A stretch of DNA of 64,000 nt, from contig NZ_QOWE01000003.1 in the NCBI RefSeq assembly GCF_003334855.1, forward strand, positions 124,001 through 188,000, read 5' to 3'. The notes beneath the pieces are model-generated. The model worked only from the letters and a program-made list of their open reading frames with translations, was not told the origin of the DNA and made no database searches. This DNA comes from Larkinella punicea. GTDB taxonomy: Bacteria; Bacteroidota; Bacteroidia; Cytophagales; Spirosomataceae. How positions within the stretch are numbered: position 1 is the first letter of the stretch; each line of letters opens with the position of its first letter. The translations under genes and the position numbers were made by a program. Below are positions 1 to 8,913 of this stretch, one piece after another.

Positions 1-683
1 CCGCCGTGCTGTCGATTCTGACCGCCGTTATTCTGGCGGCTGCGTCGGAAGGGCTGAAACCGGCTCAGGAAGCGAACATCGCCCTGGATACCAAGTCGAA
101 CATCCTGCGGGCCGTCCGGTTTAGCTCCGACGATCGGCAGGCCATTGAGAAGGAATACGGCGAACACATTCGCGAAGTGGTGCTGAACGCAGCCGGGGAG
201 GAACAACCGGGCATTCGAACCACCGAAGTCGCTTTAAAAGATGAGATTTCGAAAAAACCGGCAGACCGCCGGTTGCCGCTGTACATTTATACGGGTAAAA
301 ACGGGCAACGGAATTACATCATTCCGGTTCGGGGCGTAGGACTTTGGGGACCCATCTGGGGGTATATTTCGCTGGAAAGCGATTACAACACGGTGTACGG
401 CGCCTTTTTCGATCACAAAAGTGAAACGCCCGGTTTGGGGGCCGAAATCGCCGAAGCCCCTTTTCAGCAACAGTTTCAGGGGAAAAAAATCCGGGATGAC
501 AATGACCGGTTTGTGTCGGTTAATGTGGTGAAGAAAACCGATAAAATCAGTGTCGGGAACGAACACCGGGTCGATGCCATTTCGGGCGGCACGATCACGT
601 CACGGGGGACAGATGCGATGCTCAAAAACTGCCTGGCACCCTATCTGACCTATTTTGAAAAGCAAAAAAGCAACGTCTTATGA
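1..683 (+). CDS. nqrC: Na+-translocating NADH:quinone reductase subunit C (5' end outside window)
   Basis: NqrC is the periplasm-facing flavoprotein subunit of the sodium-pumping NADH:quinone reductase and carries a covalently bound FMN. The frame is open from the first base, so the start and most of the N-terminal membrane anchor lie outside the window. The C-terminal part has the flavinylation-type motif DAISGGTITS (about 560-605), whose threonine would accept FMN from ApbE. Its stop overlaps the nqrD start as ATGA, and nqrDEF and apbE follow, which settles the identity. nqrA and nqrB are presumably just upstream. The family assignment is firm; only the length is unknown. Confidence 0.95.
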   Translation, partial: AVLSILTAVILAAASEGLKPAQEANIALDTKSNILRAVRFSSDDRQAIEKEYGEHIREVVLNAAGEEQPGIRTTEVALKDEISKKPADRRLPLYIYTGKNGQRNYIIPVRGVGLWGPIWGYISLESDYNTVYGAFFDHKSETPGLGAEIAEAPFQQQFQGKKIRDDNDRFVSVNVVKKTDKISVGNEHRVDAISGGTITSRGTDAMLKNCLAPYLTYFEKQKSNVL

Positions 684-1363
684 TCGCTGAAAGCACGCCG
701 AAACCGGCCGGTATTCCGAAAAAGAAGAACGAAGGGCTCTTTTCCAAAAAGAACATCCAAACCCTGCGTGATCCGCTCGACGACTCCAATCCCATTACGG
801 TGCAGATTCTGGGCATTTGCTCGGCCCTGGCCGTCACGGTGCAGGTCAAACCGGCCCTCATCATGGCCTTGGGCGTCACGGTGGTGGTGGCGTTTTCCAA
901 CCTCATTATTTCGCTCATCCGCAACTCCATTCCCAACCGCATCCGGATTATTGTGCAGTTGATCATTGTGGCCATGCTGGTAACGATTGTGGACCAGTTG
1001 CTGAAAGCGTATATGTTCGACGTGAGCCGGAAACTGTCCGTTTTCGTTGGGCTGATTATCACCAATTGCATCGTGATGGGGCGGCTCGAAGCCTTTGCCA
1101 TGGCTCAGAAACCCTGGCCGGCCTTTCTGGACGGTATTGGTAATGGTGCCGGTTATGGCATTATCCTGATCACGGTGGCGGTTTTCCGTGAAACGCTGGG
1201 AGCCGGAACCCTGCTGGGTTACAAAGTCGTTCCGCAGTGGTTTTATGACCACGGTTACGTCAACAATGGCCTGATGCTGCTTCCGCCGGCGGCCCTGTTC
1301 CTGATCGGGATTTACATCTGGTGGCAGCGCAGCCGCAACCGGAAACTGATCAACGTCTCCTAA
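680..1363 (+). CDS. nqrD: Na+-translocating NADH:quinone reductase subunit D
   Basis: NqrD is a polytopic inner-membrane subunit of Na+-NQR, and together with NqrE it holds the intramembrane iron centre. The 227-residue protein has a charged N-terminus rich in Lys and then about six hydrophobic segments, with the family stretch ITNCIVMGRLEAFA near residue 130. That stretch contains the conserved cysteine expected to ligate iron. The ATG overlaps the nqrC stop by 4 bases, indicating translational coupling, and nqrE follows after 12 bases. Length and order fit the family. Confidence 0.96.
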   Translation: MIAESTPKPAGIPKKKNEGLFSKKNIQTLRDPLDDSNPITVQILGICSALAVTVQVKPALIMALGVTVVVAFSNLIISLIRNSIPNRIRIIVQLIIVAMLVTIVDQLLKAYMFDVSRKLSVFVGLIITNCIVMGRLEAFAMAQKPWPAFLDGIGNGAGYGIILITVAVFRETLGAGTLLGYKVVPQWFYDHGYVNNGLMLLPPAALFLIGIYIWWQRSRNRKLINVS

Positions 1364-1375
1364 ACGCCGTTCACC

Positions 1376-1990
1376 ATGCAACACCTCATCAATCTATTCG
1401 TCAAGGCGGTTTTTGTCGAGAATGTCATCTTTGCCTTTTTTCTCGGCATGTGCTCGTTTCTGGCCGTTTCCAAAAAAATAAAAACCGCATTCGGGCTGGG
1501 TCTGGCCGTTATTTTTGTCATGGTGCTGACGACTCCGCTCAATTACCTGATCCTGCGGTATGTGCTGGGCGAAGGCGCTTTGGGGTGGATTCATCCCGCA
1601 CTGGCAACGGTCGACCTCACCTTCCTGGCTTTCATTCTCTTCATTTCAACCATTGCCGGAGCTGTTCAGTTGGTGGAGATGGTAATCGAGAAATACGCGC
1701 CGTCGCTCTACAGTTCGCTGGGCATCTTTCTGCCGCTGATTACGGTGAACTGCTCGATTCTGGGTGCGGCTTTATTCATGCAGGAGCGGGAGTATAATTT
1801 TGCCGAAACGGCGGTCTTTTCGCTGGGAGCCGGCACCGGTTTTTTTCTGGCCATCGTGCTGCTGGCTGCCATTCGCGAGCGACTCCGGTATTCGAACATT
1901 CCGGAGCCGTTGCAGGGCCTCGGCATTGCCATGATTGTGACGGCACTGATGGGCATGGCGTTTCTCAGTTTCTCCGGTTTCCAACTCTAA
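1376..1990 (+). CDS. nqrE: Na+-translocating NADH:quinone reductase subunit E
   Basis: NqrE is the six-helix membrane subunit paralogous to NqrD but inverted in the membrane; the pair shares the iron centre used in electron transfer coupled to Na+ transport. The 204-residue protein begins MQHLINLFVKAVFVEN, typical for NqrE, has the FFLGMCSFLAVS segment near residue 25, and carries ITVNCSILGAALF near residue 122 with the second conserved cysteine. It lies 12 bases after nqrD and 10 before nqrF in one operon. Confidence 0.96.
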   Translation: MQHLINLFVKAVFVENVIFAFFLGMCSFLAVSKKIKTAFGLGLAVIFVMVLTTPLNYLILRYVLGEGALGWIHPALATVDLTFLAFILFISTIAGAVQLVEMVIEKYAPSLYSSLGIFLPLITVNCSILGAALFMQEREYNFAETAVFSLGAGTGFFLAIVLLAAIRERLRYSNIPEPLQGLGIAMIVTALMGMAFLSFSGFQL

Positions 1991-2000
1991 CTCCACCGCC

Positions 2001-3251
2001 ATGCTGCCCGTATTGACTGCCAGTGTTGCCGTTTTTATCGTCATCATTCTGCTGCTGGCCTTTCTGATTCTGACCGCCAAAGACCGGTTGCTGCCGCAAA
2101 AAGATGTGGCGCTGGTGATCAATGGCAACCACGAAAACCCGGTTGTGGTCAAACCCGGATCGTCGCTGCTGGCTACGCTGGCGGCTCAGAATATTTTCCT
2201 GGCTTCGGCCTGCGGGGGCGGGGGCACCTGTGCCATGTGCAAGTGTCAGGTGTATGCGGGCGGAGGGGAGGTGCTGCCCACCGAAACCAACCACCTCAAC
2301 CGGCGGCAGGTGCTGGACAGGGTGCGGCTGGCCTGCCAGGTCAAAGTGAAGGATGACATGGAAATTCAGGTGCCCGACGAAGTGTTTGGCGTCAAAAAAT
2401 GGGAATGCACCGTGGTCTCAAACGACAACGTGTCGACTTATATCAAGGAATTTGTGGTTGCGCTGCCAGCGGGCGAAAGTCTGAAATTCCGGTCGGGCGA
2501 CTACATTCAGGTCGATGTACCGGAATCCCTGATTGATTTTAGCCGCGACTTGTACCGCATTCCCGACCAGTTTCGCGACGACTACGACCGGTTTAATATC
2601 TGGAACCTGAAAACAACCGTTGACGAACCGGTTTTCAGGGCCTATTCGATGGCCAACCATCCGGCAGAAGGCAACATCATCATGCTCAACATTCGCCTGG
2701 CCACTCCGCCCTGGGATCGGGACCGGAAAGCCTTCAAAGCGGTAAATCCGGGGCTGTGTTCGTCCTACGTTTTTTCGCGAAAACCCGGCGACAAGGTTAC
2801 CATCAGCGGGCCGTTTGGAGAGTTTCACGTTAAACCGACGGAGCGCGAAATGATGTACATTGGGGGAGGAGCCGGTATGGCCCCGTTGCGGTCGCATATT
2901 TTCCACCTGTTTCAGACGCAGCATACGACCCGGAAAGTCTCGTACTGGTATGGTGCCCGCAGCAAACGGGAGATCTTTTACGAGGAGGATTTCAGGAAGA
3001 TCGAACAGGAATACCCCAATTTCAAGTTTGAAATCGCCCTCTCGGAACCGCTGCCCGAAGACAACTGGCAGGGCCACGTCGGGTTTATTCACCAGGTGGT
3101 TCTGGATCATTACCTGCGCAACCATCCCGAACCGGAAGACATCGAATATTACCTCTGCGGGCCACCGATGATGCTGTCGGCCGTGCAGAAAATGCTCGAC
3201 GACCTCGGCGTTCCGAAAAGCAACATCGCCTTTGACGATTTTGGAAGCTAA
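2001..3251 (+). CDS. nqrF: Na+-translocating NADH:quinone reductase subunit F
   Basis: NqrF is the NADH-oxidising entry point of Na+-NQR. The 416-residue protein has one N-terminal membrane helix (about residues 5-25), then a ferredoxin-type [2Fe-2S] domain with Cys71, Cys77 and Cys80 in the CGGGGTCAMC motif and a fourth Cys in RLACQV. A ferredoxin reductase-like FAD domain (RAYSMANHP) and an NAD-binding domain (GGGAGMAPLRSH, then YLCGPPMM) follow. Domain order and length are canonical. The next gene, apbE, starts 6 bases after its stop. Confidence 0.97.
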   Translation: MLPVLTASVAVFIVIILLLAFLILTAKDRLLPQKDVALVINGNHENPVVVKPGSSLLATLAAQNIFLASACGGGGTCAMCKCQVYAGGGEVLPTETNHLNRRQVLDRVRLACQVKVKDDMEIQVPDEVFGVKKWECTVVSNDNVSTYIKEFVVALPAGESLKFRSGDYIQVDVPESLIDFSRDLYRIPDQFRDDYDRFNIWNLKTTVDEPVFRAYSMANHPAEGNIIMLNIRLATPPWDRDRKAFKAVNPGLCSSYVFSRKPGDKVTISGPFGEFHVKPTEREMMYIGGGAGMAPLRSHIFHLFQTQHTTRKVSYWYGARSKREIFYEEDFRKIEQEYPNFKFEIALSEPLPEDNWQGHVGFIHQVVLDHYLRNHPEPEDIEYYLCGPPMMLSAVQKMLDDLGVPKSNIAFDDFGS

Positions 3252-3257
3252 ACCGTG

Positions 3258-4253
3258 ATGAACCTGTTTCTGCGAACGCTGCGGTACTGGAGTCTCTGCT
3301 GGGGAATCGTGGCCTGTCAGCCCGCCCGGCAACCCTACACGACGCTGGAAGGTCAGGCGCAGGGAACTACCTTCCGGATTGTGTATGCCGGGGAGGGGAA
3401 AGCGGATTTTACCAAACCGGTCGACAGTCTGTTTCGGCTGATCGACCGGAGTATGTCGCTCTGGGACAGCACATCGCTGATTAGCCGCATCAACCGGAAC
3501 GAGCCAAATTTGCGGGTCGACGGGCATTTTACAACCGTTTATGAGCGGGCGCGGCAAATTGCAGAGCAGACCGGCGGAGCCTTTGATGTAACGGTTGGTC
3601 CGTTGGTAAATGCCTGGGGCTTTAGTTACAAAAAAGGCCAGCCTCCGCCCGGCCCCCGGCTCATCGACAGTTTGCGGCAGGGAGTCGGTTACCGAAAAAT
3701 GCACCTGCTGAACGGAGTGCTGAAAAAAGACCACCCCAACATGGCTCTCGATTTCAATGCCCTGGCCCAAGGCTACACGGTGGATCTCGTCGCCGGTTTT
3801 CTGGAGAAATACCGCGTAGCCAATTACCTGGTGGAAATTGGGGGCGAGGTGCGGGCGAAGGGAACGAACCCGACCGGAGAACCCTGGCAGGTCGGCATCG
3901 ACAAGCCCGTGGAAGATGACACTCACGAGCGTATATTACAGACCGTTGTGCCGCTCAGTGGCCGGTCTTTAGCCACCTCAGGCAGTTACCGGAAATTTGT
4001 GGTCCGCAACGGGAAGAAATTCAGCCACGCCATCGACCCGCGAACCGGCTATCCGATTACACATCAATTGCTGAGTGTATCGGTGATTGCCGACGACTGC
4101 ATGACGGCTGACGCCTACGCGACCGCCTTTTTAGTGATGGGGCTTGAGAAAGCCGTTCCGATTGCCCGGGCGCAGGGTATGGAACTCTTTGGCATCTCTT
4201 ACGGAGCCGGGGGAAAACTCACCGTAGTGGCAACAGAGGGATTTGGCAAGTAA
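3258..4253 (+). CDS. apbE: FAD:protein FMN transferase (ApbE lipoprotein)
   Basis: ApbE transfers FMN from FAD to a threonine of target proteins; here the obvious targets are NqrC and NqrB encoded just upstream. The 331-residue protein starts at ATG 3258; an in-frame GTG directly precedes it, but the ATG is preferred. The N-terminus has a hydrophobic stretch ending in GIVAC, a lipobox that would anchor it to the membrane facing the periplasm. Family motifs are visible: GTTFRIVY near the start, LDFNALAQGYTVD in the middle, and SHAIDPRTGYP near residue 255. It is the last plus-strand gene of the nqr operon. Confidence 0.93.
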   Translation: MNLFLRTLRYWSLCWGIVACQPARQPYTTLEGQAQGTTFRIVYAGEGKADFTKPVDSLFRLIDRSMSLWDSTSLISRINRNEPNLRVDGHFTTVYERARQIAEQTGGAFDVTVGPLVNAWGFSYKKGQPPPGPRLIDSLRQGVGYRKMHLLNGVLKKDHPNMALDFNALAQGYTVDLVAGFLEKYRVANYLVEIGGEVRAKGTNPTGEPWQVGIDKPVEDDTHERILQTVVPLSGRSLATSGSYRKFVVRNGKKFSHAIDPRTGYPITHQLLSVSVIADDCMTADAYATAFLVMGLEKAVPIARAQGMELFGISYGAGGKLTVVATEGFGK

Positions 4254-4256
4254 GCC

Positions 4257-4484
4257 TTACGGATTGGCAACAGTCGCTGGTGCCGTATTTTCGTCGGTTT
4301 GGGCACAGGCTTCGCCGGGCTTGCGTCCACACACACCACAGGCAGCTCCATCGGCCCGAAGCATAGGATTATTTCCGGCGCAGGTTCCCCGAAATTCGCC
4401 ACCGCGAACGAACAGAAGACGGAGGCTAAACATAAAAAATGCCACCAGCACCAGTAAACTAGCCGCGAGGATGACTGTGACCAT
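4257..4484 (-). CDS. nqrM: NqrM-like small membrane protein (Na+-NQR maturation)
   Basis: This 75-residue protein has one N-terminal membrane helix (about residues 3-25) followed by a short soluble tail with four cysteines, Cys35, Cys49, Cys52 and Cys60, in the pattern GTCAGNNP then CGVCG then Cys. This layout resembles NqrM (DUF539), the cysteine-bearing membrane protein needed to deliver iron to NqrD/NqrE. In Bacteroidota similar proteins are often labelled only 'membrane or secreted protein'. Its position next to the nqr-apbE operon supports the role. It is convergent, ending 3 bases from the apbE stop, so it must be expressed from its own promoter. The fold match is by eye. Confidence 0.72.
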   Translation of the reverse strand: MVTVILAASLLVLVAFFMFSLRLLFVRGGEFRGTCAGNNPMLRADGAACGVCGRKPGEACAQTDENTAPATVANP

Positions 4485-4657
4485 ACGGTTTCTGTTTTTA
4501 TCAAAGATAACAGAAGATCTGGCAAAAAATGTTGATATTTTTTCAATATATTTTTTTGTTTTACAAAGAAATATTTACCTTAATATTCTCTTTCACTTTC
4601 GCTAATTAGTTCATGATGTGATCATTATCTATTTTTTACCGTAAACGTGCCTCTGCT
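4485..4657. other. AT-rich divergent intergenic region
   Basis: This 173-base stretch separates the nqrM-like gene (minus) from the CBS-domain gene (plus), so it should hold both promoters. It is strongly AT-rich with runs of T around 4540-4560. A perfect short palindrome, ATGAT-GTG-ATCAT, lies at 4613-4625, about 40 bases before the CBS gene start, and could be an operator. I could not assign clear -33/-7 elements. Confidence 0.4.
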
Positions 4658-5092
4658 ATGCTTTCCGTAAAAAAACTACTTCAACTAAAACACCAGGTTG
4701 GTGTTTTTAGCGTCCGTCCGGATGAAATGGTGATCGATGCCCTGAACGTGATGGCCGACCGTAATGTGGGAGCCGTTGTGGTGATGGATGGCGATGAACT
4801 GGTGGGTATATTTTCGGAACGCGACTACGCCCGAAAAGGCATCCGGCAGGGTCGGAAAGCCAAATCGACGCCGATTTCGGAGGTGATGACGCCCCGGGTG
4901 TTTACGGTTTCGTCGGACATGAACATCAACGATTGTATGCGTATTTTCACCGAAAAGCGGTTTCGGCATTTGCCGGTGGTCGACGACAACCGGGTCGTGG
5001 GCGTTTTGAGCATCGGTGACATTGTATCGGCCATTATGCAGGAGCAACTCAACCACATTCAGTATCTGGAGCAATACATCGCTGGCAGCTAA
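4658..5092 (+). CDS. CBS-domain pair protein
   Basis: A stand-alone pair of CBS domains in 144 residues (domain 1 about 12-70, domain 2 about 78-135), with the typical SERDYARK and VVGVLSIGDIV stretches. Such modules bind adenine nucleotides or related ligands and usually report energy or ionic state to another protein; the partner here is unknown. The next gene, a Na+/H+ antiporter, begins 13 bases downstream and is probably co-transcribed, so the antiporter is a reasonable candidate partner. That link is inference from position only. Confidence 0.9.
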   Translation: MLSVKKLLQLKHQVGVFSVRPDEMVIDALNVMADRNVGAVVVMDGDELVGIFSERDYARKGIRQGRKAKSTPISEVMTPRVFTVSSDMNINDCMRIFTEKRFRHLPVVDDNRVVGVLSIGDIVSAIMQEQLNHIQYLEQYIAGS

Positions 5093-5105
5093 CCCTACGG
5101 ATTTC

Positions 5106-6428
5106 ATGTCTATCGCGATCGTTGCTGTTTTTGTCATCGGATACATTCTGATTGCGCTCGAACACCCGCTCAAAATCGACAAAGCGGCTTCGGCCCTGTT
5201 GACGGGCGTTTTTTGCTGGCTGGTTCTGTTGATGGGATTTGATCAGATGCCGGCTTTCCAGGCCACGGCCGGGGAAACGATATCGGAACCGGCGATGCAC
5301 AAAATACTGGACGAGTCGCTGTTTGAACACCTGGGCGAAATTGCCGGCATTCTGTTTTTTCTGCTGGGTGCCATGACCATTGTGGAACTGGTGGACGTAC
5401 ACGATGGCTTTCGGGTCATTACCGACCGGATTGCCACGACCGACCGCGTTAAACTTCTCTGGATTATCTCCTGGGTGTCGTTCTTCCTGTCGTCGGGCCT
5501 TGACAACCTCACCACGACCATCATCATGTGCGCATTGATTCGCCGGATTGTGAAGAACCGCGACGACGTCTGGTTGCTGGGCGGTTTTGTGGTTCTGGCG
5601 GCCAATGCCGGAGGAGCCTGGTCGCCCATTGGCGATGTAACGACGATTATGCTCTGGATTGGTGGGCAAATTACCACGCTGAACGTCATGAAATCGCTGT
5701 TCATTCCATCGGTGGTGAGCCTACTGATTCCACTGCTGGCGGCCACCTATTTTTTCCGGGGCCATTCCGACATGCCGCAGCCCGATAAAGTATACGGCGA
5801 AAAAATGATGACCACGCTCTTCGAGCGGAATAGCCTGTTTGTGCTGGGCGGTGTTGGATTGGTGTCAGTTCCGTTTTTCAAAACCGTAACCCATTACCCG
5901 CCCTACCTGGGTGTGTTGCTGTCGGTCGGGTTGTTGTGGTACGTGACGGAGTTCATGCACCGGAGCAAGGAGGATGAAAAGAAGCAGGGGTTGTCGGTTG
6001 CCAGTATTCTACACCGGATCGATACGCCGAGTATTCTGTTTTTCCTGGGTATTCTGCTGGCAGTAGGGGCGCTGGACACCTCCGGGCATCTGCGGCTGAT
6101 GGCCAATACCCTCGATCAATCGATTGGGAATATCTATTTCATCAATATTCTGATCGGCATGTTGTCGGCCATTGTCGACAATGTTCCGCTGGTGGCGGCT
6201 GCGATGGGGATGTATCCCATGACTGAATTTCCACCCGATCATTCCTTCTGGAACCTGCTGGCCTATTGTGCCGGAACAGGGGGCAGCATTCTGATTATTG
6301 GTTCTGCCGCCGGCGTTGCGTCGATGGCGGTTTTGAAAATTGATTTTATCTGGTACCTGAAGCGAATCAGCGGGTATGCTCTCCTCGGCTATCTGGCCGG
6401 CGTACTGGTCTATTATCTGATGCACTAA
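5106..6428 (+). CDS. nhaD: NhaD-type Na+/H+ antiporter
   Basis: A polytopic inner-membrane protein of 440 residues with roughly a dozen hydrophobic segments, of the NhaD branch of the ion transporter superfamily. It exchanges Na+ for protons. Visible family features are a short N-terminal helix followed by LEHPLKIDKAA, the GLDNLTTTIIM segment, ANAGGAWSPIGDVTTIM in the middle, and SAIVDNVPLVAAAM near the end. The frame is open further upstream and overlaps the CBS gene, but ATG 5106 gives the expected N-terminus. With Na+-NQR nearby, the region handles a sodium cycle. Confidence 0.92.
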   Translation: MSIAIVAVFVIGYILIALEHPLKIDKAASALLTGVFCWLVLLMGFDQMPAFQATAGETISEPAMHKILDESLFEHLGEIAGILFFLLGAMTIVELVDVHDGFRVITDRIATTDRVKLLWIISWVSFFLSSGLDNLTTTIIMCALIRRIVKNRDDVWLLGGFVVLAANAGGAWSPIGDVTTIMLWIGGQITTLNVMKSLFIPSVVSLLIPLLAATYFFRGHSDMPQPDKVYGEKMMTTLFERNSLFVLGGVGLVSVPFFKTVTHYPPYLGVLLSVGLLWYVTEFMHRSKEDEKKQGLSVASILHRIDTPSILFFLGILLAVGALDTSGHLRLMANTLDQSIGNIYFINILIGMLSAIVDNVPLVAAAMGMYPMTEFPPDHSFWNLLAYCAGTGGSILIIGSAAGVASMAVLKIDFIWYLKRISGYALLGYLAGVLVYYLMH

Positions 6429-6453
6429 ACGAAAAACTATCATTCATTATTTA

Positions 6454-7842
6454 TCATCCTTTAAGCCATCCCCCCCGAAAACCGGCCCGTAATAATCCCC
6501 GCCGAATGATGGTGTTGCGCATCATCAGGTTCCAGATCTGGTTGGTGCGGTAATTTTCGGTCATGAGCAGAATCGGGCCGCTGTCGATGCCGAGGTAGTC
6601 TTTGTCGAACCACTGGCCTGGGTAAGAGAGGTTGTAGGCGTCCTTGAAACCGTAGGAACCGTAGATCTTTTTTCCATAGCGGTATTTCATCAACTGGAGT
6701 GCCCGGATGCTTTCTTCCGGTGTAAATGGCATCGACCCACCGGCTGCCGTGGGCGCAATCGTCCCGTCATCGACAATTTGCGTTGCGGCTGCACCCCGGG
6801 CGCGGTAGGAAAAAAACTGCCGCCCGTTGATCAGCGTATCTTTCGGGCCGTCGCTGGCGGTCAGGCCCCAGAGGTCGGTTTCATAGCCGACAAATCCTCC
6901 AGGATTTTCGATGCAATAAGCGCGGTTGGCGAGCGTGGCCCGGTGGCTGTTCTCAAAATAGTCAATTCCCCGCTGACGCATATACGAGTCTTTGATGCTT
7001 CTGAAATCAATCCAGATGTGCGAATACTGATGCCCGAACAGCGGTTCGAAATTGATGTGGGCATAGTCTTTAAATTCTTTCCATTCGTAGGTCGCCGTCC
7101 AGGCCGTCCAGGCTTCCGGCCCAATCGGATAGGTGGGTGATGCCAGGGCCAGCACATACAGGATCATCGCTTCATTGTAGCCTTTCCAGTCGGATTGGAT
7201 AAAACCGCTTTCGGGGTGCCAGCCCATCGACACCAGCGGTTTGCGGGCCTGCATCCAGGTCCAGTCGACCCGGCGGTAGATCCGGTCGACCAGCATCCGG
7301 ATTTCCTTTTCTACGACATTATTTTTATTGAAATACGTTTGACTGCTCAGCATCCCGGCCAGCAGCAGGGCCGTATCGATGCTCGATAATTCCACCTGTT
7401 TGAAACGCAGCCCGGTTTTCATGTCCAGAAAGTGGTAGAAAAAACCGCGGTAGCCGGTAGCGGTTTTTTCGTTGGTCGATTGGGGGGCGTTATTAAAAAA
7501 GCGCAGGGTTCGGAGCGTTCGTTCGGCGGCTTGGTGGCGGCTCACATACCCCCGCTCGACGCCCACCAGGTAAGCTGTTAGCCCAAAGCCGGTGGCGGCA
7601 ATGCTCGCAAACGAGGGCGATGGATACCGGTCGGGAATCAGCCCGTTCGGATTGTCGCCCAATTCCCAGAAATACAGAAACGTTTCCCGTTGCAACGAAT
7701 CCAGAAACCGCTTCGAGCTGGCCACACCCCGGGGCTGGGCCAGCGAATGCATGGAGCAAAAGCACAGCAGCAGAAAAAGAGAGAACACAACGGAATGGGC
7801 AGGTGAAAAACAGGCCCGGTATCGGTATCCTTCGACTTTCAT
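6454..7842 (-). CDS. Secreted glucoamylase-like (GH144-type) glycoside hydrolase
   Basis: The 462-residue protein starts with a signal peptide (hydrophobic about residues 18-34, cleavage near SLAQP). The rest matches the 'glycoamylase' domain (PF10091), an alpha/alpha-barrel family whose studied members include GH144 endo-beta-1,2-glucanases. Typical stretches are LQRETFLYFWE at the start, SIAATGFGLTAY, the FFYHFLDM segment, and DGTIAPTAAGGSMPF near residue 350. The expected location is the periplasm or outside the cell. It stands alone, with no SusC/SusD pair or other carbohydrate genes adjacent, so the substrate cannot be fixed from context. Confidence 0.85.
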   Translation of the reverse strand: MKVEGYRYRACFSPAHSVVFSLFLLLCFCSMHSLAQPRGVASSKRFLDSLQRETFLYFWELGDNPNGLIPDRYPSPSFASIAATGFGLTAYLVGVERGYVSRHQAAERTLRTLRFFNNAPQSTNEKTATGYRGFFYHFLDMKTGLRFKQVELSSIDTALLLAGMLSSQTYFNKNNVVEKEIRMLVDRIYRRVDWTWMQARKPLVSMGWHPESGFIQSDWKGYNEAMILYVLALASPTYPIGPEAWTAWTATYEWKEFKDYAHINFEPLFGHQYSHIWIDFRSIKDSYMRQRGIDYFENSHRATLANRAYCIENPGGFVGYETDLWGLTASDGPKDTLINGRQFFSYRARGAAATQIVDDGTIAPTAAGGSMPFTPEESIRALQLMKYRYGKKIYGSYGFKDAYNLSYPGQWFDKDYLGIDSGPILLMTENYRTNQIWNLMMRNTIIRRGLLRAGFRGGWLKG

Positions 7843-7908
7843 GGCACAGGAATGAGCGGTATGGGAAGGTAAGATAAGGGAAAGAAAACAAAAATGATTA
7901 TCCTTAAC

Positions 7909-7938
7909 TTGTATATATAGTTTTCTTATATATATTTG
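7909..7938 (+). promoter_or_regulatory. Bacteroidota-type promoter for the TonB-family gene
   Basis: A TTG at 7909-7911 and TATATTTG at 7931-7938 are separated by 19 bases. This matches the Bacteroidota primary sigma consensus (TTTG-like -33, about 19 bp, TAnnTTTG -7). Transcription would begin near 7943, which rules out the in-frame GTG at 7938 as a start and supports ATG 7965. Confidence 0.75.
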
Positions 7939-7964
7939 TGTTAGTCACTAACATTGATTTGGCT

Positions 7965-8786
7965 ATGACACCCGAACAGCTAAACGTCGCAACGCTCGAC
8001 GACATCGTGTTTGAAAACCGCAACAAATTGTATGGCGCCTACGATTTGCGCCAGGTTTATCACCGTAGTGCCAACCGGGCGCTCTGGTTAGGGATTGCCT
8101 TGTTTTGGGCCGCCTTGGCCACACCGACGCTCTATAACCGGCTGAAACCGGCCGAGACACCGGATCAGTTTATGAAAGAAGTGACGCTGGAAGACATCAG
8201 AACATTACCGCAGGAAGAACCGCCGATTGTGATTCCGCCGAAAGTGGAGATTCCCGTGCAACTGCCAACGGTGCGAAATCTACCCCCGGAGGTGGTGACC
8301 GAAGCCCCCGATGACGTAACGGTGCCGACGGTGGAGGATCTGGAAGACAAGGTGTCGAGTGATAAAACCCAGGAGGGCGACCCCAACGCGCTGGATGTGA
8401 TCGAAGCGCCCACGGAAACGGCGGGTCCGGCTCCGGTGGAAAAATCGATTGAGGTGGAACGCAAACCGGATGAAGTTTTTTTGAAAGTGGAGCAGGACCC
8501 CCAGTTTCCGGGTGGTATGCGAAAAATGGCGGAATTCCTGGAAAAAAACCTGCGTTATCCTCCCCCGGCTTCCCGGGCGAGCATTTCCGGAAAAGTGTAT
8601 CTTCAATTTGTGGTGAACACGGATGGGAGTATTGTGGATGTTTCCGTCGTAAAAGGCATCGGCTTTGGCTGTGATGAAGAAGCCCTGCGGGTCGTGAAGA
8701 AGATGCCGCCCTGGCAGCCCGGCAAGCAATCGGGCCGGCCCGTGCGGGTTCGGTTTACCTTGCCCGTGGTGTTTGCCCTGGAATAG
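7965..8786 (+). CDS. TonB-family energy transducer
   Basis: A 273-residue protein with a short cytoplasmic N-terminus (TLDDIVFENRNKLYGAYDLR, typical of Bacteroidota TonB proteins), one membrane helix (about residues 43-62), a long Pro/Glu/Val-rich periplasmic spacer (about 75-175), and a C-terminal TonB domain (about 185-273, with DPQFPGG and KMPPWQPGKQ). It would transmit the proton motive force from ExbB/ExbD to outer-membrane TonB-dependent receptors. No exbBD or receptor gene is adjacent. The start at 7965 is set by the promoter just upstream. Confidence 0.88.
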   Translation: MTPEQLNVATLDDIVFENRNKLYGAYDLRQVYHRSANRALWLGIALFWAALATPTLYNRLKPAETPDQFMKEVTLEDIRTLPQEEPPIVIPPKVEIPVQLPTVRNLPPEVVTEAPDDVTVPTVEDLEDKVSSDKTQEGDPNALDVIEAPTETAGPAPVEKSIEVERKPDEVFLKVEQDPQFPGGMRKMAEFLEKNLRYPPPASRASISGKVYLQFVVNTDGSIVDVSVVKGIGFGCDEEALRVVKKMPPWQPGKQSGRPVRVRFTLPVVFALE

Positions 8787-8808
8787 TATAGCCACACCCT
8801 TGACAGCA

Positions 8809-8841
8809 TGCCCGCCGGTTCGAAACTGGCGGGCATTTTTT
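8809..8841 (+). terminator. Rho-independent terminator after the TonB-family gene
   Basis: A GC-rich hairpin with arms of 10 bp (CCCGCCGGTT pairing with AACTGGCGGG, one G-U pair) is followed by a run of T. It lies 24 bases after the stop codon. Confidence 0.8.
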
Positions 8842-8913
8842 ATGCTGAACAAAACCGCCGTTTTCTCTATTTTTGTAATTAAAAACCGCCTTTTCTTGGC
8901 GTATCCATCACTG

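Noticed and set aside
2418-3926. A long open frame of about 500 codons on the minus strand
   Set aside because: It lies fully opposite nqrF and apbE, which have clear family motifs, and its product has no recognisable domain; it is a shadow of codon use.
4613-4625. ATGAT-GTG-ATCAT palindrome as an operator
   Set aside because: Short palindromes of this size occur by chance in AT-rich gaps; no second copy is seen in the window.
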